64,000 nucleotides of DNA. It comes from Shinisaurus crocodilurus (lineage: Eukaryota; Chordata; Lepidosauria; Squamata; Shinisauridae). Below are positions 37,017 through 49,571 of this stretch, in pieces (the stretch's first letter is position 1; the number at the start of each line of letters is the position of its first letter). The stretch spans positions 6,202,804 to 6,266,803 of the forward strand of contig CM037878.1 in NCBI GenBank assembly GCA_021292165.1. The letters run 5' to 3'. Position numbers and translations under genes: made by a program. The notes below the pieces were generated by a model. That model ran no database searches and was not told the origin of the DNA. It worked only from the letters and a program-made list of their open reading frames with translations.

Positions 37017-37099
37017 CTTTCCGGCAGAGCACGCATGGCATTCAGATGACATCAGTCAAAAAACGGCGCACTCCGGATGATGAGCTGCTATACCTACCA
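37017..37099 (+). CDS. TP63: TP63 exon 9: nuclear localisation signal, start of tetramer domain
   Basis: This 83-nt exon has acceptor cttggcag and donor gtaagt. It encodes [20 protein letters not shown] then [12 protein letters not shown] is the basic nuclear localisation patch. DDELLYLP opens the oligomerisation domain beta strand and is the signature that separates p63 from p73 (DEDTYYLQ). Relative to human I see Ser for Asn, Val for Ile and Thr for Ser, all conservative. A 152-bp hAT MITE begins 40 bp after the donor junction. Confidence 0.97.
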
Positions 37100-37139
37100 G
37101 TAAGTGCCGCCCTGTATGTGTCCTTGGTATGTGCGGAGG

Positions 37140-37291
37140 CAGTGCTTTTTTTTCTGGAGAAAAGGGTACCGGAACTCTTGGATTGCATTTCCTCGGGAGT
37201 AGATGGCGATTAAATTGTAATGCAGTTAATAGAAGAAAAGGTGCTGGAACTCAGTTCCGGTGAGTGAGTTCCACCAGAAAAAAAAGCCCTG
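37140..37291. mobile_element. C-type MITE, copy 2, next to exon 9
   Basis: 152 bp, opposite orientation to copy 1; perfect duplication TGCGGAGG at 37132 and 37292. It starts 40 bp after the exon 9 donor junction. Confidence 0.88.
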
Positions 37292-37697
37292 TGCGGAGGT
37301 AACTTGGACCCACTTTCCGCTGGAATGCTGCTGGGCACTGCTCAGAAGCAGTGAGAGTTTCTCGCACTGCCTCTCACCTTCCGTCATGGCTGGCATGACG
37401 TGAGAGGGGAGTCGGTTTGTTCCAGGCATTGGGGGAAGGCCAGGAGCGGTGGTGAGCATCTCTTTCAATACCGGAGAATCTCCGAAATCCGGCACAGTGA
37501 GACCGATCCCTCACCTTCCCCTGGATCCTCTCTGCATGCTAGAGCACTAGAACCACTGCACTAGAAGGAGCAGGAGAGGGTTTGGTGGTGGCAACCAAAA
37601 TAGTGGCTAGCTACCAAGGTTAGTCAAACCCTGCCTGCTGTGCCCTCCTTGTTGAGCTCTCAGAAGCACCTGGCTGTCTCTGGCTAGGAACAGAAAG

Positions 37698-38245
37698 GTT
37701 GAGAATATAAGAAGGGCCATGCTGAATCAGACCAAAGGCCATTCTCCTCACACTGTGGCCGACCAGATGCCCTGGAAAGCCCACAAGTAGGACTTGAGTG
37801 CGATGGCACCCTCCCGGTTGTGTTCTCCAAATAGTGGCATACACGGGTGCATTGCCCGCTGATCCTGGAGGTCATATTTATTTATTATTATTATTACATT
37901 AATATCCCACCTGTTTTCCTCCTGCAAGGAGCCCAAGGGGGCTCACATAATCCTTCTCCCCTCCATTTTATCCTCACAACAACCCTGCGAGGTAGGTTAG
38001 GCCGAGAGTTGGTGACTGGTCCCAAGTCACCCAGTGAGCTTCATGGCTGAGCGCGGACTAGAACCCGGATCGCCCGATCCAACACTCAAACCACTACGCT
38101 ACCCTGGCTCTGGCTCTGGAGGTAATATATAGCCATCCTGACTAGTAGCCACTGATAGCCTTATCCTCCGTGAATTTTCCTAATCAACTTTTAAAGCCAT
38201 TCAGTAGGTAGTGGCCAGGTAGACCTTGGTCTGATCCATGATAGG
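37698..38245 (+). repeat. Reptile interspersed repeat X, split by a SINE
   Basis: 'ccatgctgaatcagaccaaa' to 'gatcctggaggt', then the SINE, then 'actagtagccactgatagcc'. Confidence 0.68.
37868..38112 (-). mobile_element. Second tRNA-derived SINE family, antisense, nested
   Basis: Same family as 22981; inserted in a reptile repeat with short duplication CTGGAGGT on both sides. Confidence 0.8.
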
Positions 38246-38324
38246 CGGCCCTTAAGTTCCTGAGTGGGCTGTTTTTTTAAATTAGCGCTGATAGCCTTAA
38301 AATCCAGGCTCTTCCTCTCCTTAA

Positions 38325-38501
<177 letters not shown>

Positions 38502-39207
38502 TGAGTCCGGGGCCCCCGCCGTGCAGATTGGGAGATGATGCCACGTGGCATGGGGGGGGGGGACGGGGCTTGAGAGAGCAGGAGGCGGAAGCGGGCAGGC
38601 GTGGTCTCTGCATGCTTGAGGAGCCCCACCCCTGCCATGCTGCCTGGCGACAGCACCGTCCGTCTGCACCGGAGTGGCGATCGATTCTTAAGCGTCGGTT
38701 GATTGAGCATGGCTGGTCTGGATTGCTTGCGTTTTGTTGTGAACTAGCCTCTTTTGGGGCAGAAGCTTGAAAGTTCCTCCTCTTAAAATTCAGCCGTTGC
38801 CTTCAAAAATGGGTCGCGTTATTCTGCATCTGGTGAGGAATGGTTTGATTGTTTGCTGGTCAGAAGCGCATGTGCCCCCCCACACACACACACAGAGAGC
38901 TTTTACAATACTAGAAAAATTACAAAATCTAAAAGAGAATAGAATACAAAAAACCGGTAATAAATCAAAGACAAAAACAGACCAGCCGCAAAGTTGTTAA
39001 ACCCCCCCCCTCTTGTTTTCACTGGGCTGTCAGTGATCACCCAAAAACAGACCCAAAATCACTGGTGGTCACTGGTGAGCGCTGGTGATCTTGAGCAAAT
39101 GGTTGCATGGGAGCAGCATCTTGAGGGCATATTTACTGCATGTTGCTTTCATGGTGGGACATTATTGCAGCAGATCTCTCCAGAGAAACAAAGTGGCTTC
39201 TCCATTT

Positions 39208-39380
39208 AGGATCACAGGAAGCTGCCTCAGACCAAGTCAGGCCATGGGTCCAGCTAGCTCACCTTCCCTGACTTGGCAGTGGCTCTCCAAGGTAAGCTCT
39301 TCATACCTGGAGATGCTGTGGACTGCATCAGGAACCTTCTGTATGTAAAGCACATGCTCTTCCGCTGAGCTGTGGCCTTA
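39208..39380 (-). mobile_element. tRNA-derived SINE, antisense
   Basis: 'aggaagctgcctcagaccaa' to 'ctcttccgctgagctgtggc', full-length antisense. Confidence 0.75.
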
Positions 39381-39405
39381 AGTGGCAGCAAGGAATTTCA
39401 GGTTA

Positions 39406-39763
39406 TAATAATAATAATAATAATCTTTAATTTTACGGTCATAGACCAAAACCAATTTATACAAAATCGTATAGACTCATACGAAGCTACAGTAGTGCAT
39501 TACAAGATCTATTAAGATTCAAGAAGTAAAAATTTAAAATTTATCATAAATATAAAAACTAAAAGGAAGCAATATTAGATTAAAACTAGATAGAATTAGA
39601 TAATAAAATAACAATTTTACTTCTGCTCGTATTTAGTGCGGATTTTAACCACATAGGCACAAAACTTAGCTACCTGTCGTGTAATGTTAGGACTATCATC
39701 GGCTAGCAATTTTCTTATACAGGTCTTATCTGGCAAATGTAATAAAGTCTCTAAAAAGGTAAT
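39406..39763 (-). mobile_element. Retroelement 3' end with 12-bp target duplication
   Basis: (TAA)n then antisense A/T-rich sequence; flanked by AATTTCAGGTTA at 39394 and 39764. Family not recognised. Confidence 0.7.
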
Positions 39764-39783
39764 AATTTCAGGTTAGACTAGAG

Positions 39784-39918
39784 CAGTGTTCTCCAACCTT
39801 GGCCCCCCAGATGTTTTTGGCCTACAACTCCCAGCATGCCCCAGCCAGCATAGCTGGCTGGGGCATGCTGGAAGTTGTAGGCCAAAAACATCTGGGGACC
39901 CGAGGTTGGAGAACACTG
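39784..39918. mobile_element. A-type hairpin hAT MITE, copy 9
   Basis: 135 bp; perfect duplication GACTAGAG at 39776 and 39919. Confidence 0.92.
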
Positions 39919-40529
39919 GACTAGAGGACATCTAGGCCCCATGCATGCACACTGAGACACTTCTTTGTGGTGCTGCCCCACGTGGCAGTGGTGCATTGGG
40001 GAGGGTGGGAATCTGCACAGAGTAGTAGTAATAATCCTAACACCCCTAGTTTAATCTTAATTAGGTTAACTAGCTCTTCCTCCAAATTGGACAGGAGGCT
40101 TTATCCCCCAGCCCCTTGCCAAGTTTCCCGGGAGATGCTCACAACTGACACCGCCCTCTCTCGGTCCATTTGGAGTGTGGGCTTTGAAAGCGTCCTTCTG
40201 GTCTGGGAGACTTCCCCCAAAGCACAGGGATCTTTCAGTAAGCAACAACAACAACAACAAAAGTGTTCTCATAAGCAAAGCTGCATGGAAGTAAATGAAG
40301 GCCTTTGCTCCTGGTGCTCTGACAAAATCGCTTTGGGCTAATTACTGTTTTTTGCTCTACCAGTAGGCAAAGCCGATATTTTTAAGGGTGTTTTTTTTGT
40401 GTGTTTTTTTAAGGGCAACAAACCCAAACCACCAACATCCCAACTTCGTGTGCCGACGATGCACCCATCTGCTTAGTTAAAAAAGCTTCTTTCAGAAAAT
40501 CTCCTTACAGGCATTCTGGTTCAGTAGGC

Positions 40530-40860
40530 ATTTATTTTATTTTTTAATTTTTATTCTTACAGCGTTGTATACTGTTCCATATCTAGATAGATTCCGGAGC
40601 AGTGAACAATAAAAAGATAAAACAGACAAAATAATAAAGCAGTACAGTATGTTTAAAGCGGGGTAACATTAAAACGGTGGGCTGGTCAGTCAAGGAAGGC
40701 TTCCCAAAACAAAGACGTCTTCAGCAGGTGCCAAAAGCAACCCGGTGTCGGAGCCTGCCTGATCTCCAGAGGCAGGGAGTTCCAAAGAAGTGGAGCCACC
40801 ACACTGAAGGCCCTTCTCCTGGTGCCCTCCAGTCAGGCCACCAGGAGATGTTGCAAAATT
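40530..40860 (-). mobile_element. L2-like LINE 3' end, antisense
   Basis: Antisense tail then 'gagttccaaagaagtggagc' and 'aaggcccttctcctggtgcc', the WNSLP and RRAF region. Confidence 0.65.
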
Positions 40861-40907
40861 AAGCTAGGGGCTGCTACATATGGACATTTTATCTCGGTAC
40901 TCTAAGG

Positions 40908-41043
40908 CAGTGTTCTCCAACCTTGGGGCCCCCAGATGTTTTTGGCCTACAACTCCCAGCATGCCCCAGCCAGCTACGCTGGCTGGGGCATGCTGGGAGT
41001 TGTAGGCCAAAAACATCTGGGGGCCCAAGGTTGGAGAACACTG
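40908..41043. mobile_element. A-type hairpin hAT MITE, copy 10
   Basis: 136 bp; perfect duplication CTCTAAGG at 40900 and 41044. Confidence 0.92.
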
Positions 41044-41579
41044 CTCTAAGGTCGGGCTCATGCATGGGGCACAGACGTGAACCCCAACCCATTGCGCTGA
41101 TACTATTTCTCCTTCAATATTTTGTTCCCAAACCACGTTTATGGCGGTTGCTCCAGTGATTGCGTTCTCCATGCGCTACAGAGACGTGTGTGTTCCAACC
41201 TAGAGGTATTATAACTTTCACTGGTAGGAGTGGCTTTAAAGCTGTAGAACCTGTTCTGCAGCATTTTCCTCACCCCACCCGCCACATGACTTTTCTCCTC
41301 CTCCTGTTCTCTGCTTTTTCTTCACACTGATTTTTATGGGATTTGTGGGCAGGATACAGACAAACACCAAAAATGGCCCCCTCATGACCTCCACCATCTT
41401 ATCTCCCCTATCCCGCTCCATCTTCCTCCTCCTTTGTGATTTTTTGTTGTGATTATTTTTTGCGGCTATTTTTGACTGCGCACGTATGGAGCTGCGCAGC
41501 CGTGAATTACCATGCAATTTATTTTTAAACCTCCATTGCTGCGCAGCATCAAAAGGTGCGCATGCAGTCAGTGGACTCA

Positions 41580-41637
41580 GAAGAAGAAGAAGAAGAAGAA
41601 GAAGAAGAAGAAGAAGAAGAAGAAGAAGAAGAAGAAA
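41580..41637 (+). repeat. (GAA)n microsatellite
   Basis: About 19 AGA/GAA units, a purine-only strand able to form triplex DNA. Confidence 0.95.
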
Positions 41638-42011
41638 GAGGGAGACAAAAAAAGAAACTGAAATGGCTGTGTGCCCTCCCATTTCCCTGGCAGTTTTGGC
41701 ACTGAACTGAGGCTTGTGTCATGCGTTTGAGCTACAAACACAACTGATCGAATACGCATGACCTTCTTTCAAACACCAGCTATTTCTCATGCTCTTAGAA
41801 CACTGTGCATTTGTGTGTGGCACTCGATCATGTTCTAAACACGGTGGATGCCACACTGTATTCATTAGGATGGTCCCCCAGATCAACAACTGAGTTTTTG
41901 AAAAGGTACTGGCTGGCACAGCAGTGCCTTGCACACAAACTACTGTAGATCCTCCCTAGGTTTCTGTAAGACTTTTCAGAGGTTTAGGCAGATGAGAGGA
42001 AATTTGGCCTA

Positions 42012-42310
42012 ATTAATTTTATTTATTATTTATTAAAAATATGTACCTATATATTGCTTTCCTACCCACCAGGGCTCTCAAAGTGATGTACAATAAAATC
42101 CAATAAAATCATATCATGAAAACAAAATTGTAACATTTTTAAAGAACAGACCAAAAACAGTTTTTTAAACGCAAAGGCCTGTTTAAACAATACAGTTTTG
42201 ACTGCCTTTCTAAAACTAAATAGGGATGGAGCCATCCTGACCTCCCTTGGGAGGGAGTTCCAGAGGTACCACTACCGAAAAGGCTCTCTCATGTACCCGC
42301 TAACCTAGCC
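42012..42310 (-). mobile_element. L2-like LINE 3' end, antisense
   Basis: 'gggagggagttccagaggta' and 'aaaaggctctctcatgtacc' with an antisense A/T tail. Confidence 0.65.
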
Positions 42311-43203
42311 TCTCTTAGTGGTGAGATCCAACAGATCTCTGACAAAAATCTCAAAATATGCTCAATTCGTTTTGAACATTCTCAAATTTCAGAAGTGAAT
42401 ATTCACTTCTTTAAAAACTGGCTCAGTTACGGTATATCATCTCCCTGGCAACAGCTGCTTTGGTACCCGTTACCTCCCCGCCCACAGCCACCCTTTGCTG
42501 CTCCTGTTGTCTCTTCCCTGGATCAGTCACATAACCAACCAAATTAGACTACTTGACGATGTCACGGTGGGCTGGTGAATTCAGTTGAGAATGAGGGCAA
42601 GTCTAGGCAGTATAAATGAACAGTTGAACATTTTTACAAGGACAGCAGAATCATTGTCAAAAAAGAAGATCTCCATTTTTGATGCTGGCAACCCCTTTTG
42701 CAACAACAAAAAAAGAACTGAGTGGTTTCATCTGAGCTGTACTTGATGCAAAAGAAGCCTCACTTCATCACTGCCAGCGCCAGCGATTATTACATTGCTT
42801 AGAAAATCGTAGGATTATAAGTAGGTCCTCATATTTAAAAAAATATATATGTTGACACCCTTTAGCTGTCCTGACAGTTAAAGCATGTTAAGAATGAACA
42901 CATCTGATAGGTGATTTTTAGGAATGTCATGTTCTCCAACGGAGTAATTCTAATCCATGTGATCTGGTATGATATCTGGGCCAGAGGTGTTGTGGTTTAA
43001 TCTGGGTCATTTTAATTCCTTGTGAAAATATCTCGTGTGAGATGTTTAGCCATTATGGGCGTTAGAATTATTATTATTCACTTTCACATCTCGCATGACG
43101 GGTGTTGTACAGAAAACAGAAGACGCAGTCCTCCTGCCCAGGGGCTTCACCTCAAAAGATCAATCTGGGTGCGTGCGCTATTCATGTTTAAGGCTGCAAG
43201 CCT

Positions 43204-43735
43204 ATCATCATCAGGCGATCACTCGTGACCGAGTAAGATTGTCTTCCGGGATAAAAGGAGGAAATTCTAAAGAAGATTGCGTAGACTCTAGCGATGGGTC
43301 CGTAAGTGACTGTGGAGGCCAATTCTGGATCCACACAGCTTCCCACAGTGAGGACACAGGTTACCAGATAGAAGATGGTCCTGTAAAGGATTCATTTGAC
43401 GTGCTTCTCGCTTAGCACGTTTCTCCCTTTCACCTTGCACTCGGGCTTCTTCAAAGTCCATGGAACCTTTGTGAAAGGCCAACCTCCATCTAGATCGTTC
43501 ATGGGCCAGAGCTTCCCAGTTTTCAATGTTTATATTGCATTTTTTTTAGATTAGCCTTATGAACATCTTTAAACCTCTTATATTGACCACCGATATTCCG
43601 CTTTCCATCCTTGAGTTGGGAATAAAGTAACTGCTTTGGGAGGCGGCAGTCAGGCATTCGAACAACATGACAGGTCCACTGAAGTTGGCGTTGAAGGATC
43701 ATTTTTTCAACGCTAGTAGTCTTTGCTACTAGCCT
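43204..43735 (-). mobile_element. LINE C-terminus with C2H2 zinc finger, copy 3, antisense
   Basis: Longest copy: starts VEKMILQRQLQWTCHVVRMP; a frameshift splits the frame near the NLKKCN region. Confidence 0.82.
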
Positions 43736-44122
43736 ATACCTGGGATCTAGCGCCATTGAACTCAGCGGGACTGACTTTTGCAGTGAGCATGTGTGCCCGA
43801 TTTCCATGCAATTGACATTTCTGGGATATTGGATCTTGTGTGTTGCATCTGTGTTTTGGCAAGTGGCGTGGACTGACGTCGTGCACGTGTGCTGTCTGCA
43901 GTTGCTGGCATTTAAGCCGGGAACCGTCTGCATGCAAAAGCGTGTGCCCTGCTACTCAGTTTTTGGGGTAGTTCAAGAGTAGCTCAAGGCAGCAAGTTGC
44001 CCCCGTCTCCCTAGAATGTTGTGCCAGGGTACGCAATGTTGTGTTTGGTTTGGGGTAAGAAGAGGAATGAGAGAAATGCTTCGCAAAACTATATTATGTG
44101 GCTAGGCAATAAAAGAACATCA

Positions 44123-44224
44123 TTCCCCAACGTGGCGCGCCCCCCAGATGTGTTGGACTGCAACTCCCACCATCCCCAGGCAGCATAGTCCAACATATCT
44201 GGAGGGCACCACATTGGGGGAGGC
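44123..44224. mobile_element. B-type hairpin MITE
   Basis: Arms ccccaacgtggcgcgccccc and ggagggcaccacattggggg around ttggactgcaactccc. Degraded. Confidence 0.7.
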
Positions 44225-44754
44225 TGTTACGGAGCTGCGTTCATCAGCATCTCCTTTTTTGCCCCTTCCTCTACTTGCCTTGTCGTTTTTCTTTTTATGT
44301 ACTTGAACCCTCCTGCATGGTTTGCTGGCTCTTTCCATCTTGACTACCTTCATGATCACAGTGACTCTGAAACTAGATTATTTTCCTTCTTTGAAGGCAA
44401 GAGGCTCCAGTTCCTATACAATGAGGGTGGGGTGGGGGAAGGGCTGGAGTCAGAGGCTGTTTTCATCCCATTACCTTGATTTACAGATTGGTGGCTTCCC
44501 ATCCCATCCCATTTTGAGAGGCAGAGTTAGAACTCTCCTGGATGCTGCTGTTTGAAATCAGCTGAACTGGGTTGCTGACATCTCCTGCTGCGGGAATTCT
44601 GCCACTGCCCTTGGGGAAGCAACACACATCCTTCTAATAAAGCCCCATCAGGGCTTCCTTTAATATTCAGCCAATTTTTTTTTCCTTTGCTCAGTTTCAA
44701 TCCATCAAGGGTGGTTTCTGCTGTTGCAATATGTGCAGGAGCCTGAATCTAGTG

Positions 44755-45562
44755 CAGCGTTCTCCAACCTTGGGTTCTCCATAAGAAGATGGAAAAATAT
44801 ATGGGATAGACGGATTGTGAAGGTTATGTCAACTAGGATAAAGGAGAATTTCTATAAAATAATATGGAGATGGTACCTAACTCCAGTAAGATTAAATAGA
44901 ATAGATAACAATTGCTCCGCACTTTGCTGGAGAGGATGTCAGGAAATAGGTACATATGCTCATATGTGGTGGAGTTGTAAAAATGTTCTGGAATTTTGGC
45001 GAGAGGTTTTTACAGAAATATCGGAAATTATTGGTATTAATCTAGAGGTTTGTCCTAAACTTGCTTTGTTATCAATAACCGATAAAGTCACTTGTGCCCA
45101 AAATACGAAGGAATTAATTGTGAACTTGTTAACTGCGGCTGGCTAGGTTAATGATAGCGAGGAAATGGAAAGTACAACATGTTCTTCTAATAACTGATTG
45201 GTATAAGGAAGTTTGGGATATAGCCCTAAATGATAAACTAACTTGTAGTATCAAAAGCAAAAAGGGACAGTTAAAGAAGAATAGTTTTATGGATATATGG
45301 AATCAATTATTAGACTATGTATTAATAAAGGGGAAGGGGAGTATGCCTTGTCAGGATATGTTATATTTTTGGAATGTGGAATTTAATTGATTAAGCGGAT
45401 GATTGTATATTAGTTGGTCCCTAGGTGGGTAGGGGGTCCACCTTATGGTTTATTTTAGTTGTATGTTTGTGTTTTATAGTTTTGTATGTAGTTTATAATA
45501 ATTAAATAAAAATTATTTTTTAAAAATCAAAAAATCTGGGGACCCAAGTTTGGAGAACACTG
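44755..45562. mobile_element. A-type hairpin hAT MITE, copy 11, split by an L1
   Basis: The left end (44755-44779) and right end (about 45531-45562) are separated by an L1 3' end. The outer flanks are a perfect 8-bp duplication, ATCTAGTG, at 44747 and 45563, so the MITE came first. Confidence 0.88.
44780..45530 (+). mobile_element. L1 LINE 3' end, decayed
   Basis: Codes for the L1 reverse-transcriptase C-terminus (RWYLTPVRLNRI, LCWRGC, HMWWSC). A stop and frameshift near 45147 break it. An A-rich tail ends at the MITE right arm. Confidence 0.82.
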
Positions 45563-45739
45563 ATCTAGTGGTTGCTGGGATCAGAGTGGCCTTGATTGAA
45601 TTGAAACCTAGGATGTCTGCAAGAGTCCCAAACTCACTGCTGTCTTGTGACACTGACACGTTTGGAAGTCTTCTGAATTACTCTTAGAGACCAAAACAGT
45701 ACAGCAGGCCTTGGCCACTTGGGACCCACCATGCTGGCC

Positions 45740-46300
45740 CCACTATGATTATTATTATTTATTATTTATTTTATTTCTATACCGCCTCATAGCTGAAGCT
45801 CTCTGGGAGGTTTACAACAATTCATAAAAACAGCAATACTCATAAAATACAAACAATAAAAACATACAATGTCATTACAAAAGTTTAAAACCAAATTTAA
45901 AAAACCAGTTCAAAATGGCAAATACTGAACAAGTTAATGAACTAAGCTTGCAGCTGACATAACCCTCTACCCACCCACCCCCCATGTGCCATTCTGAGCT
46001 GTTAAATATCGACTGCCTTGGCATAGAGGGAACCTGGCGCCGAAAAGATAGTAAAGTTGGTGCCAGGCGGGCCCCGGTGGGGAGCTTATTCCACATTTGG
46101 GGGGCTACCACTGTGAAGGCCCTCCTCCTTGTTGCCACCAACTGAGCCTCCCTCAGAGGGGGCAGTCGAAGGAGGGCCCCAGATGTTGAGCGCAGTGTCC
46201 GGGTAGATTGTGGTTGGGAGAGTCATTCCATCAAGTACTGTGGTCCTAAGCCATGTAGGGCTTTATAGGTTAAAACCAGCCTTGCACTAAAACCAGCAAT
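45740..46300 (-). mobile_element. L2-like LINE 3' end, antisense
   Basis: Antisense RRRAFTVVAPQMWNKLPTGA with RLAPTLLSFRRQVP, 3'UTR 'ctctgggaggtttacaac' and a TTATT tail. Confidence 0.78.
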
Positions 46301-47174
46301 ACACTAGCCTTGCATTGTCACCTTCCAGGTGCTTGACACCACCTACCATGATTTTTGACAATCCTGGGCAAGCAGCAAAACCAGGACACTGTTGGAGAGA
46401 TCCACAACGGATTCAGATATGAATGTGCCCTGTGGATGCCGGGCCAGGCCGGCTATTTCCAAGTCAGGGGGAATGATTTTTCACTTGGGGGGGTGGGGGG
46501 GTTTGCACTAATTTGCATTCGCCAATGTGCATTAGCACAAGCAGAACAAAATTCCGGTTAAAAAAAAAGTCCAGTTATGTCAATGAGTGGACGATGGAAC
46601 AAAAGATGCCTGACCGATCCATGGAACACAGACAGAATGGATTTAACAAAATCCAAAAATCCCTCCTTGGGGTGGGGGTGGGGGGCTGCACTTGGCCAGG
46701 TGGATTACAGTCCACCTGTCTTACAGTCTTAGACTTAAAGGGGCTTGACTCCCTGCAAAATAACATTATCGTTCGGGAACTCCATCCCATGTTAAATATA
46801 CTTTCGAACATACCTTAGTCTTGCTGCATCGATGCAGACTTACAAAGAGAATTTCTCTCCACGTCACCCACAGCTGGCATAAGATTTCTGTCCACGTCAC
46901 CCACACCCACTTTCTCCAAAGGATTTGGACTTCACAACCATCCTTTCAAGGAACACGCAACCACCCTTCTCCGGTTATGAACTGGAGAGCCTGGAAGCTG
47001 AATATCATAACTGACAGAGAGGTGTCCTTGCCTTCTCCTTTCCCCAGTCACGTGGTCTTCCAAAGTCCTTTCTCCTCCTCCACACAGTGATCATGAAGGT
47101 ATTTTTCTTTGTCATTGCTCACAGTTTGTCCTCGTTTTTCATTTTCTTTCCTCTCTCTGGTTCCTTCTACACAG

Positions 47175-47289
47175 TCTCCTCTCAGCCTGCTTCAGGAGCG
47201 AGCTTTCGGAAACAAGGAGGGAGCCCCCCAAGAGAAATGATGCCCTTCTCAAACATTCTACCCCCCAAAACCCTTCAGTCTACTCGTAA
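47175..47289 (+). CDS. TP63: TP63 alternative terminal exon: p63-gamma C-terminus
   Basis: The exon lies inside intron 10 after a pyrimidine-rich acceptor (ggttccttctacacag). Joined to exon 10 it reads HLLSACFRSELSETRREPPK then RNDALLKHSTPQNPSVYS and a TAA stop. This aligns without gaps to the 38-residue human gamma tail, keeping HLLSACFR, EL, RRE, PK, HS and SVY. Gamma proteins lack the SAM and inhibitory domains; TAp63-gamma is the strongest activator among the isoforms. Only the aligned tail, splice site and stop were seen; use of the exon is inferred. Confidence 0.93.
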
Positions 47290-48613
47290 ACCAAACTGGA
47301 GGGTGGGGAGTTTTTGTCCCGCTCCCTGATCATAAGGGAAAAAGGGAGTTTCGCCGAGCAAAATGGCTTGATCAAAACTGGGCAGACAACGGACTCTTGC
47401 AAGTAATCAAGCTTTTGCCGGAACAGCCAGCTCCTTTAGCCGTAGACTTAGCATTGCTGGGTCTGGAACCACCTCGTCGACCTCCTACATTGTAAAATAT
47501 ATTGCCTCTTTTCTTTTTTTCATCCCTTTGCTATACTTGTAAAAAAAAAAAAAGGGAAAAAAACCACCTCTAAAGTGTTTTCTCTGAGCAGGTCTCAGTC
47601 TTCAAACATAACTTAAAGATGTGTGTTTATGTGTTAAGACAGAAATGCAACTTATGACTGAGAGCGTATTTAAATCTGGAAGTGCTTTTAATGCTGGTCA
47701 GAGACTATTAATATGTATAGAATTGAGATACATGTTTCTGCTGGGCAGACGGACATTGTGAGCACGTTGGGGGTCAGATAAATTGTTTCCCCTATATAGT
47801 TGATGTTGCCTTTGCACACTGTTCACAACTTTTCTACCTTGTTTGCAAAAGAGATCACATGGAAACCTTTTTAAATCAGTAGGAAAAATAACTTGTTCCT
47901 TACCATTGCAGATTTTGGGCAGCCTCAGCCCTAAAGTTCCCATTTTGTCATCACTGTAGCAAAAGATTGATCACAGCCTCATCTGCAGTTCTCAGAGGTC
48001 CACCATAGTTGGCAAGGAAGGCAGTTGGGCCCAGGAATCAGAGGCATGCACACGCCGCTCAGTTACATTCTTGGAACCATGGCAGATTCCACTGCTGACA
48101 AACTGCTTCTGAACCTGACGTTGCTCAAGTTAAAAAAAATAACAAAAATGGACTTGGTGTGCAGTCATACCAAGGTTCCTTTTCGTGCTGTGATTTAATC
48201 AATATTATACGCATTTATTTGAACTATGCTGGCATAGCCGTATGAATAGCGGATTCCTAACGCGTTGGTACCGCTCCTAAAACGAGATCAGGTCATTCAG
48301 AATCCCAGGATCCAGAGAGAAATTTGGAGCAGGGGAATTTTGTGAGCATCCTAGTCGTCATGCAAATATTATCAAGTATTGAGATTGGATATTACCAGTA
48401 CAGGTTTTCTTTAGGGACCATAGCCACATCATAGAAATTGTGGCAGGTTTTTCCCCACTAGGTCTCAAAAGAAAGTATTAAAAAAACTTATTTTGTGTAT
48501 CTGCCTTGGTGTATACTGGATGTTGACTTGGGATCCTGGCCGTCTCAAGGGAGTCATTTTGAACTTTGCATAGCTGCAAAAATATGTAATATGAACTGGA
48601 ATCGCGCACAGAT

Positions 48614-48905
48614 CAGGGGTGTTGAACTCCTTTCAGCCCGAGGGCCGGATTCCGCTTTGGAGAAGCTTTTGGGGGCCACATTCCAGTGGTGGGCGGGGCC
48701 TATGGCATAAGGGGCGGGCCAAAATACAAAAAAATGCCAGCATATTTTAGCCTGGGAAGCACCCTTTTCGAGTGGGGGGGGGGGAAATGGCCAGGGAGCA
48801 AAAGCCAGGACACCACCAATCAGTCACTGGTTGGGAAAGGGCTTGGGGCCAGGAGAAGGGGACGTGGCCACCTGGAGAACCCTGGGCGGCCAGATTTGGC
48901 ATAGA
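48614..48905. mobile_element. hAT element related to 29206-29555, 3'-truncated
   Basis: Starts caggggtgttgaactcc and matches the first two thirds of the copy at 29206, but the right inverted end is missing. Confidence 0.75.
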
Positions 48906-48970
48906 TCCACCTGCAATCTGGCCCACATGCTAAAATGGATTCTAAAGTGTGTGCTTGTGGCTGTGATTCC

Positions 48971-49571
48971 CAGGGATGTTGAGGAGTCCTTGGTCTCGAG
49001 TCACGAGTCGGGTCACGAGTCTTTGGACCCGAGTCTCGAGTCCAAGTCCAAGTCCTTGGTCCAAAATGGTGACTCACGAGTCCCGAGTCACTCCCAAAGC
49101 TGACTCCACGAGTCCCTATTAAAATCAATGGGAGGTTTTCCCAACAAAATAAGGCTACTTCAGATGTGTGGCTTAAATAAATAAATTCTAGGTACAAGTG
49201 TGCCTTTTTATCTCAAAACTCTGCCACTGATTTTGACAAGAACAGACCAGGCAGACAAACCCAAAATAACCAGGCAGGCAGAGGAGGCAGGGAACCCCAA
49301 AGCAGGCAGGCAGAGGCAGCCAAACCCAAAATGTCTGAAAGGTTGCATTTTAGGAAAATGATTTTAAAAAATAAACTTGGATTGTTACTGCAACTAGGTC
49401 CAGAGTCCCAGACAGCACCTGCAGGTGGCATCAAACAGGGATGTTGACGAGTCCTTGGTCTCGAGTCCCGAGTCGAGTCTCGAGTCCCATTAAAAACATT
49501 GGGACTCGAGTCAGAGGGGGGACTCAGTCCGACTCACGAGTCGCGTCCCCGAGTCCGAGTCCCCATCCCTG
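48971..49571. mobile_element. GAGTC-rich hAT element, copy 2 (601 bp)
   Basis: Same ends and internal plan as copy 1, with a perfect duplication GTGATTCC at 48963 and 49572. It lacks about 80 bp of the middle repeats. Lies in the probable gamma 3'UTR. Confidence 0.85.

Noticed and set aside
41236..41682. Leu-rich ORF resembling a membrane protein
   Set aside because: The Leu run is the antisense reading of the (GAA)n microsatellite.
47087..47329. 80-codon ORF over the gamma exon
   Set aside because: Wrong frame; the conserved gamma tail is in another frame entered by splicing from exon 10.
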